Shown one piece after another: positions 6,507 to 10,082 of a stretch of 10,082 nucleotides of DNA. The notes beneath the pieces were generated by a model. It did no database searches. It saw nothing but the letters and a program-made list of their open reading frames with translations, and was not told the DNA's origin. Both the position numbers and the translations under genes were made by a program. Location: assembly GCA_937950565.1 (NCBI GenBank), contig CALFCS010000132.1, forward strand, positions 1 to 10,082. Direction: 5' to 3'. Source of the DNA: an uncultured Lachnospiraceae bacterium (GTDB lineage: Bacteria > Bacillota > Clostridia > Lachnospirales > Lachnospiraceae). How positions within the stretch are numbered: the first letter of the stretch is position 1; each line of letters opens with the position of its first letter.

Positions 6507-6535
6507 AAAAAGCACCAGCCATTCCTGACTGATGC
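6507..6535 (-). terminator. Intrinsic terminator downstream of the cargo cassette
   Basis: On the minus strand GCATCAGTC (6535-6527) pairs with GGCTGGTGC (6520-6512), nine pairs including two G-U, with a 6-nt AGGAAT loop, then five T (6511-6507). It lies 57 nt after the acetyltransferase stop and 65 nt before the hub start, so it would end cassette transcription. Unless it is read through, it would also interrupt tail transcription. Confidence 0.65.
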
Positions 6536-6591
6536 CTCTTACAAACATATTTATAACTAACTCTGCAAATTGAACATTACCAATATCTACA

Positions 6592-7245
6592 TTATGCGTC
6601 TCCCTCAACATAAGAATGGCTCATAATAAAAAATTCTTCCTGTCCGGCCTGCCATCTCTTCTCCATTGGCTCTAATGTATCATCATATTTTTGTGCATCT
6701 TCTTCACTGACCGCCATGGCAGGACTGTCATAGTAAAACCATTTTCTCCCGTCAAGGGAATCCGGAACCAACTCCTTTACCATCATTGCAGCCGGAAATT
6801 TGCCGTTCTCCATACACACATTATATTTTTTACAGCATTTAAAACCACTGCTCACATAATTAGCGGGACTTCCGAATATAACAATGACATCATATCCCAG
6901 TTCCGCGGCTCTCCTGAAAGAATGTCCCATCAGCATTTTTCCATAGCCCCGCCTTTGATACCGGGGTAAAATACAGAGCGGGCCAAAAGTTAAAATATCC
7001 TTCTTCTCCCCTGCCCCATCCACTAACCTTGCCTTTGTATACATGATATTTCCTATCACTTCACCATCATATTCCAAAACGAAATCAAGCTCTGGGATAA
7101 AATCCTCATGTCCGCGCATTGTATGCACCAGATAATGCTCTACACACCCCGGGATGTACAGATTATAAAAAGACTCCCTTGTGATCTTTTCTACTTTTTC
7201 ATAATCAGACATCCTTTCATTCCTGATAGTAATTTTGTTATCCAT
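6592..7245 (-). CDS. GNAT-family N-acetyltransferase (cargo gene)
   Basis: A 217-residue cytoplasmic enzyme predicted to transfer the acetyl group of acetyl-CoA to an amine. The acetyl-CoA-binding motif A is clear: FGPLCILPRYQRRGYGKMLM at about 87-106, with Q97-RRGYG giving the Q/R-x-x-G-x-G/A pyrophosphate loop. The later segment VIVIFGSPANYVSSGFK at about 120-136 is the usual motif B region of YhbS-like acetyltransferases. The N-terminus (IRNERMSDYEKVEKITRESF) is the usual first helix. The C-terminal 60 residues extend beyond the minimal domain and end in an acidic stretch. Substrate is unknown. ATG at 7245 is favoured, because the ATG at 7254 overlaps the AAAGGA RBS that serves the inner start. 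It follows the DUF3788 gene by 36 nt and is probably cotranscribed. Its base composition differs from the tail genes, suggesting separate origin. Confidence 0.85.
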   Translation of the reverse strand: MDNKITIRNERMSDYEKVEKITRESFYNLYIPGCVEHYLVHTMRGHEDFIPELDFVLEYDGEVIGNIMYTKARLVDGAGEKKDILTFGPLCILPRYQRRGYGKMLMGHSFRRAAELGYDVIVIFGSPANYVSSGFKCCKKYNVCMENGKFPAAMMVKELVPDSLDGRKWFYYDSPAMAVSEEDAQKYDDTLEPMEKRWQAGQEEFFIMSHSYVEGDA

Positions 7246-7281
7246 AAAAATCATCCTTTCTGCTCTGTATATATTTTCCGC

Positions 7282-7716
7282 TTAATGTTTTGCGGGCTGA
7301 CCCCTGCGGACTGCAATAAGCCGGAAAATATCACTATACAGTCCCTCTTTATCTTCCAGATCGATCATCAGCCATTTCTGCCCGTTTCCGGCTTTCGTCT
7401 GTCTGTAAATTTCCCTTAATCCGGCAGTACATTCCGGTAGAATCGCTTCCACTGCTTCCTTTTCTTTTCCTCCTACCACAACCATTACTGTAAAAAAACC
7501 CTCTCTGGGATATATGGTACACAAATTTTTTCCGGCCTTTTTGAACTTCACATTCCAGCCTTTCTCCCAGCTGCAGGAACTAAATTCTATTTTTTCACTG
7601 CATTTATATTTATCCTTTATTTCTGAACAGAACTGTATAAATATAGGATTATGAATGTACCCTCCAATCTCTTCCAATGCAGGGCAATAATTTTTATCTT
7701 GCAGATCAATCATCAT
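7282..7716 (-). CDS. DUF3788 family protein (cargo gene)
   Basis: A 144-residue soluble protein, close to the usual length of the DUF3788 family. Recognisable parts are the N-terminal segment ending EEIGGYIHN, the central WNVKFKKAGKNLCTIYPREG (about 54-73) with FFTVMVVVGGKEKEAV after it, and the C-terminal GQKWLMIDLEDKEGLYSDI followed by FRLIAVRRGQP. The family function is not established; no catalytic motif, membrane segment or signal peptide is seen. Two in-frame ATG codons (7716 and 7713) lie 4-8 nt after GAGAGGA, and either could be used. It is the first gene of the cassette, about 25 nt downstream of the expected transcription start from a TATAAT box. The protein is not a known tail component, and its AT-rich coding sequence differs from the flanking tail genes. 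Confidence 0.8.
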   Translation of the reverse strand: MMIDLQDKNYCPALEEIGGYIHNPIFIQFCSEIKDKYKCSEKIEFSSCSWEKGWNVKFKKAGKNLCTIYPREGFFTVMVVVGGKEKEAVEAILPECTAGLREIYRQTKAGNGQKWLMIDLEDKEGLYSDIFRLIAVRRGQPAKH

Positions 7717-7748
7717 GCGTTCCTCTCTTTATCTTCAATCTGACCTCT

Positions 7749-7777
7749 ATTATACGGAATATCCCGCCAAAAATCAT
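7749..7777 (-). promoter_or_regulatory. Candidate promoter of the cargo cassette
   Basis: On the minus strand a perfect TATAAT (7754-7749) lies about 32 nt upstream of the DUF3788 start, between the stop of the small tail gene and the cassette. The -35 region is poor: at 16-17 nt spacing (7771-7777) I see only weak similarity to TTGACA. The -10 is strong, the promoter as a whole only probable. Confidence 0.45.
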
Positions 7778-7788
7778 CCCCTATTTCC

Positions 7789-8151
7789 TTAAAATTCTTT
7801 CAGCGTAAAACTCACCTTCCACAGCCCCTTATAGGATGTATCCTTCACCAGCGCCGCCTTATACCCCTCAATGAACATCTCCGTCCGCTTTATCCCCAGC
7901 GTCTCCGTATCAAAATACTCCACACAAATCTTCTCCTTCTGCTTAAACCCCGTCAGCAGTTTCAGCCACTTTGGGGAGACGGAAAAACTCACCGGTATAG
8001 TCACCACACCCAGCCGCACCACATCCCGCTGGGTAGTCCCTGCCTCCGTCTCCCCTCCGGAATCCGCCTCCACGTCATCCATCTGCACCTCATAGGAATC
8101 CGGCAGGGGGAGCGGGGTCCCGTCAAACACCAGATACTGTATAAACGCCAT
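7789..8151 (-). CDS. Small phage tail protein (DUF6711-like)
   Basis: A 120-residue protein between the tape measure and the hub. It starts YLVFDGTPLPLPDSYEVQMDDVEA read in pieces, then a short polar turn (SGGETEAGTTQRDVVR), then alternating strands including VVTIPVSFSVSPKWLKLLTGF and a closing WKVSFTLKEF. The layout (FDGTPLPLPDSYEV start, mid-protein acidic turn, final beta strand ending the protein) resembles the small DUF6711-type tail proteins of Firmicutes phages, though that match is from memory. A structural role at the distal tail is inferred from position. The start codon lies only 2 nt after the tape measure stop, with GGAGGGAGGT overlapping the end of that gene, so translation is probably coupled. 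The cargo promoter follows directly after its stop, showing where the tail operon was opened. Confidence 0.75.
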   Translation of the reverse strand: MAFIQYLVFDGTPLPLPDSYEVQMDDVEADSGGETEAGTTQRDVVRLGVVTIPVSFSVSPKWLKLLTGFKQKEKICVEYFDTETLGIKRTEMFIEGYKAALVKDTSYKGLWKVSFTLKEF

Positions 8152-8153
8152 GC

Positions 8154-10082
8154 CTACCTCCCTCCTGACCTTAAGTTCTGCCTTGCCTGCGCATTCACCA
8201 CCACTTCATCCAGCAGTGTGCCGCCCACATATACCGGGATGCAGATAGTCCCCATGTTCTCCTGGTTCTGCATCCCTGCGAACATCTCCTGCAGGCCGGA
8301 AAGCATCTGCCGGATGGAATCCATGGAAGCCCCCTGCGCCTGTACCGCCTGCATATCCGCCAGCTTCGGGCTGACTGTCATATCCGCCGCCACGCTGTCC
8401 ACAGCCTTTTTCACCAGCCCACGGCCCTTCTCAATGCCCTTCGCCAGACCGCCCATGAAGTCCGGCATCCAGCTCTCGTAATCCGTCAGGGGGCCAACGT
8501 CCGGCACGGAGAAATGCAGATAGGACCGGATAGTATTTGCCACATCGGACACCACGCCCACCACGTTGCCAATGGCACTGCGGATGCCGTCCACAATCCC
8601 GTTAATAAAATCACGCCCCCACTGCAAAGCCCTCCCCGGCAGGGACGTGATAAAACTGATGGCAGACTGGAACCCGTTCTGCACTACACTCCCAAGGGAA
8701 GACAGGGCAGAGCCGATCCCGGACACCATTGCCCGGAAAGCCCCCACCGCAGACTGTTTCAGGTTCGATGCCGTGGACACCACCAGATTTTTGAGCCCAT
8801 TCCAGGCGGATGATGCCGCGGAAGACAGGGCAGACCAGATGTTTGACATGAAATCCCTTAACCCGGTCAGCAGGATAGTGACATGGTTCACCAGCCCCTG
8901 CACCATGGGACCCACCGTCTGCCGGATGCCGAACCAGATAGCGGAAGCCGCCTGCTGGATGTTCGTCCAGATATTCTGTGCATCCTCTTTCAGCTTCGTA
9001 AAATTTCCCGTCACCAAGTCGATCAGCAGAAGCACCGGCCCCAGGATGACATTCTTGATAAGCTCCCATGCGCCGGATGCCGCCGTCTGGATGCCCTGCC
9101 AGATGCCCTGCAAAGCTGTTGAAAGATTCTCCCACAGGGAACGGATCATGTCAACGATCCCGGACAGCACCGGGTTCTCCATCATGCCCGTCCAGATGTT
9201 TACGAAAAAGTCACCCACCGACTGCCAGAGCCCGGACCACCATGCCGGAATCCCCTGGAAGAATGACACCAGGGACTCCCAAGCCGCCGGTATCGTCTCC
9301 GTAAAGAACGAACAGATGGCTTCCCATGCGGAAACAAAGAAATCCTTCACCTGCGTCCAGACGGCATTGACCGCATCACGGAACCACTCACACTTGTTAT
9401 ACAGCAGGACAATGACAGCGGCCACCGCAGCAATCGCAATGGGAACCCACCCGATAGCCGCCACCACTGCCGAAAGTGCCGGGATCACCGTCCCGGACAC
9501 AAACCCGATCACACCGGAGACTGCCCCCGCTATCTTCGGGACCACTGTTAGGATCGTACCGACAGCGCCGACCACTTTTCCAATTACAATCAATACCGGT
9601 CCCAGGGCAGCAGCCACTAAAGCCACCGTAACAATGACTTTCTTCGTGCCTTCGTCCAGCCCGTTCAGCCAGTCCACAAGCCCCTGAATCCAACCAACGA
9701 TCTGCCGGATGGACGGCATCAGTATCTCCCCGATGGAGATAGCCAGTTCCTCCAACTGGCTCTTTAAGATGGTAAGCTGCCCTGCAAGGTTATCCTGCAT
9801 GGTGGCCGCCATTTTTTCCGCCGTGCCGTCACAGTTATTGATTGCGCTGTTCAGCTTCTCAATATCTGCCGGGGCCGCATTCATCACCGCCAGGAACCCG
9901 CTCATGGCATTCTTTCCCACCAGTGCCTCCGCATTGGCCGCCTTCTCCGATTCCGACATCTGCACGAACGCCGCCCGGCAGTCCGTCAGAATGTCCCCCA
10001 GGCTCCTCATGCTGCCGTCCGCATTGGTGGTCTGCACCGTCAGTTCCCCGAAGGCATCCCCCACAAAGGTCACTTCCCCGGT
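8154..10082 (-). CDS. Phage tail tape measure protein (TP901-type), 5' end missing
   Basis: The frame is open to the window edge; 642 C-terminal residues are visible and the start lies outside, so the GTG at 10073 is an internal Val. The first ~125 residues are the end of the TP901 core domain, with GSMRSLGDILTDCRAAF, EALVGKNAMSGFLAVMNA and a helix ending EELAISIGEILMP. A hydrophobic region (about 148-230) with several possible membrane segments follows. The middle (about 230-480) has regularly spaced tryptophans and Ala/Ser-rich amphipathic helices, as expected for a protein that stretches inside the tail tube, sets its length and later helps DNA cross the membrane. LHFSVPDVGPLTDYESWMPDF at about 522-542 and GGLAKGIEKG read on from it are a well-known C-terminal signature of Firmicutes tape measures. 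The end (PVYVGGTLLDEVVV) is strand-like. The stop lies 2 nt before the next tail gene. Confidence 0.93.
   Translation of the reverse strand, partial: TGEVTFVGDAFGELTVQTTNADGSMRSLGDILTDCRAAFVQMSESEKAANAEALVGKNAMSGFLAVMNAAPADIEKLNSAINNCDGTAEKMAATMQDNLAGQLTILKSQLEELAISIGEILMPSIRQIVGWIQGLVDWLNGLDEGTKKVIVTVALVAAALGPVLIVIGKVVGAVGTILTVVPKIAGAVSGVIGFVSGTVIPALSAVVAAIGWVPIAIAAVAAVIVLLYNKCEWFRDAVNAVWTQVKDFFVSAWEAICSFFTETIPAAWESLVSFFQGIPAWWSGLWQSVGDFFVNIWTGMMENPVLSGIVDMIRSLWENLSTALQGIWQGIQTAASGAWELIKNVILGPVLLLIDLVTGNFTKLKEDAQNIWTNIQQAASAIWFGIRQTVGPMVQGLVNHVTILLTGLRDFMSNIWSALSSAASSAWNGLKNLVVSTASNLKQSAVGAFRAMVSGIGSALSSLGSVVQNGFQSAISFITSLPGRALQWGRDFINGIVDGIRSAIGNVVGVVSDVANTIRSYLHFSVPDVGPLTDYESWMPDFMGGLAKGIEKGRGLVKKAVDSVAADMTVSPKLADMQAVQAQGASMDSIRQMLSGLQEMFAGMQNQENMGTICIPVYVGGTLLDEVVVNAQARQNLRSGGR

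Larger units (their letters stand above)
6507..7777 (-). mobile_element. Moron-like cargo cassette inserted between tail genes
   Basis: Two non-structural genes (DUF3788 protein and GNAT acetyltransferase) sit between the small tail protein and the hub, genes normally adjacent in related phages. The block is clearly richer in A and T than the tail genes either side, has a candidate TATAAT promoter at its start and an intrinsic terminator at its end. This is the classic architecture of a moron: independently expressed lysogen cargo. I saw no transposase, inverted repeat or target duplication at the borders, so the mode of entry is unknown. Confidence 0.6.
174..10082 (-). mobile_element. Siphovirus-type prophage, late tail-lysis-integrase end
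   Basis: Gene order tape measure, small tail protein, hub, tail-tip protein, holin, lysin, small gene, serine recombinase, all on the minus strand, is that of a Firmicutes long-tailed phage. Head, packaging and regulatory genes lie beyond the right edge. The tape measure implies a long tail; no sheath gene is visible here, which favours a siphovirus but does not exclude a myovirus. The prophage's integrase is truncated at the left junction, so it probably cannot excise unaided. Confidence 0.85.

Noticed and set aside
6330..6611. A 93-codon minus-strand frame across the cassette end and hub start
   Set aside because: It overlaps the terminator and the hub gene in another frame and has no recognisable motif.
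6592..7716. Toxin-antitoxin pair made of the GNAT protein and its neighbour
   Set aside because: GNAT toxins are usually shorter and paired with a small ribbon-helix-helix antitoxin; the neighbour here is DUF3788-like and not DNA-binding in appearance.
1581..9687. Long plus-strand open frames (about 312 aa at 1581-2519, 415 aa at 4400-5647, 373 aa at 8566-9687 and others)
   Set aside because: They lie antisense to clear phage genes in GC-rich DNA, lack family-like sequence or a convincing RBS, and have shadow-like compositions rich in Pro, Arg, His and Ser.
1..10082. tRNA, rRNA, CRISPR array or insertion sequence
   Set aside because: No cloverleaf-like sequence, spaced direct repeats or transposase reading frame was recognised by eye on either strand.

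Overview
The window is the 3' part of a siphovirus-type prophage late region, almost entirely on the minus strand, joined at its left edge to the end of a second mobile element. The protein families point to a Clostridia host, most likely Lachnospiraceae: a TP901-type tape measure, a cph1/phage_holin_4-type holin, an amidase plus glucosaminidase lysin, a DUF6870-like protein, DUF3788, and TnpX/TndX-like large serine recombinases. The phage genes are visibly GC-rich. Both the left edge (about 1-500) and the block at about 6540-7780 are AT-richer. No species can be named from sequence alone.

Layout in transcription order (right to left). The tape measure protein (8154-10082, 5' end outside the window) is followed 2 nt later by a small tail protein (7789-8151). 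A two-gene cargo cassette (moron) then interrupts the tail genes: a DUF3788 protein (7282-7716) and a GNAT acetyltransferase (6592-7245). The cassette has its own candidate promoter (around 7749-7777) and terminator (6507-6535). Tail genes resume with a large hub or tail-associated protein carrying a Gly-rich linker (4517-6442) and a 468-residue presumptive tail-tip or fibre protein (3094-4500). The lysis module follows: holin (2594-2998) and a bifunctional lysin (906-2486). Each of these two genes is preceded by an intrinsic-terminator-like hairpin and a purine-rich leader of identical length, 31 nt. A DUF6870-like small gene (518-769) ends inside a strong terminator (501-532) that closes the late transcript.

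Beyond that terminator lies the start of a large serine recombinase, in the place where Firmicutes phages often carry their integrase. It has a good RBS and a weak candidate promoter. It is cut after about 66 residues, just after the conserved GYSGVDF motif. The cut coincides with a 13-bp inverted repeat (139-151 / 173-185). On the other side, facing it, is the C-terminal end of a different serine recombinase (3-125). The simplest reading is that a second element, with its own recombinase beside its attachment site, integrated into the prophage's integrase gene. That would have removed the prophage's own means of excision.

The most interesting points are this nested insertion at a conserved recombinase motif, the promoter-to-terminator moron inside the tail genes, and the duplicated hairpin leaders of the two lysis genes. 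Apart from these the window reads as an ordinary prophage, and no wholly new multi-gene system is evident.
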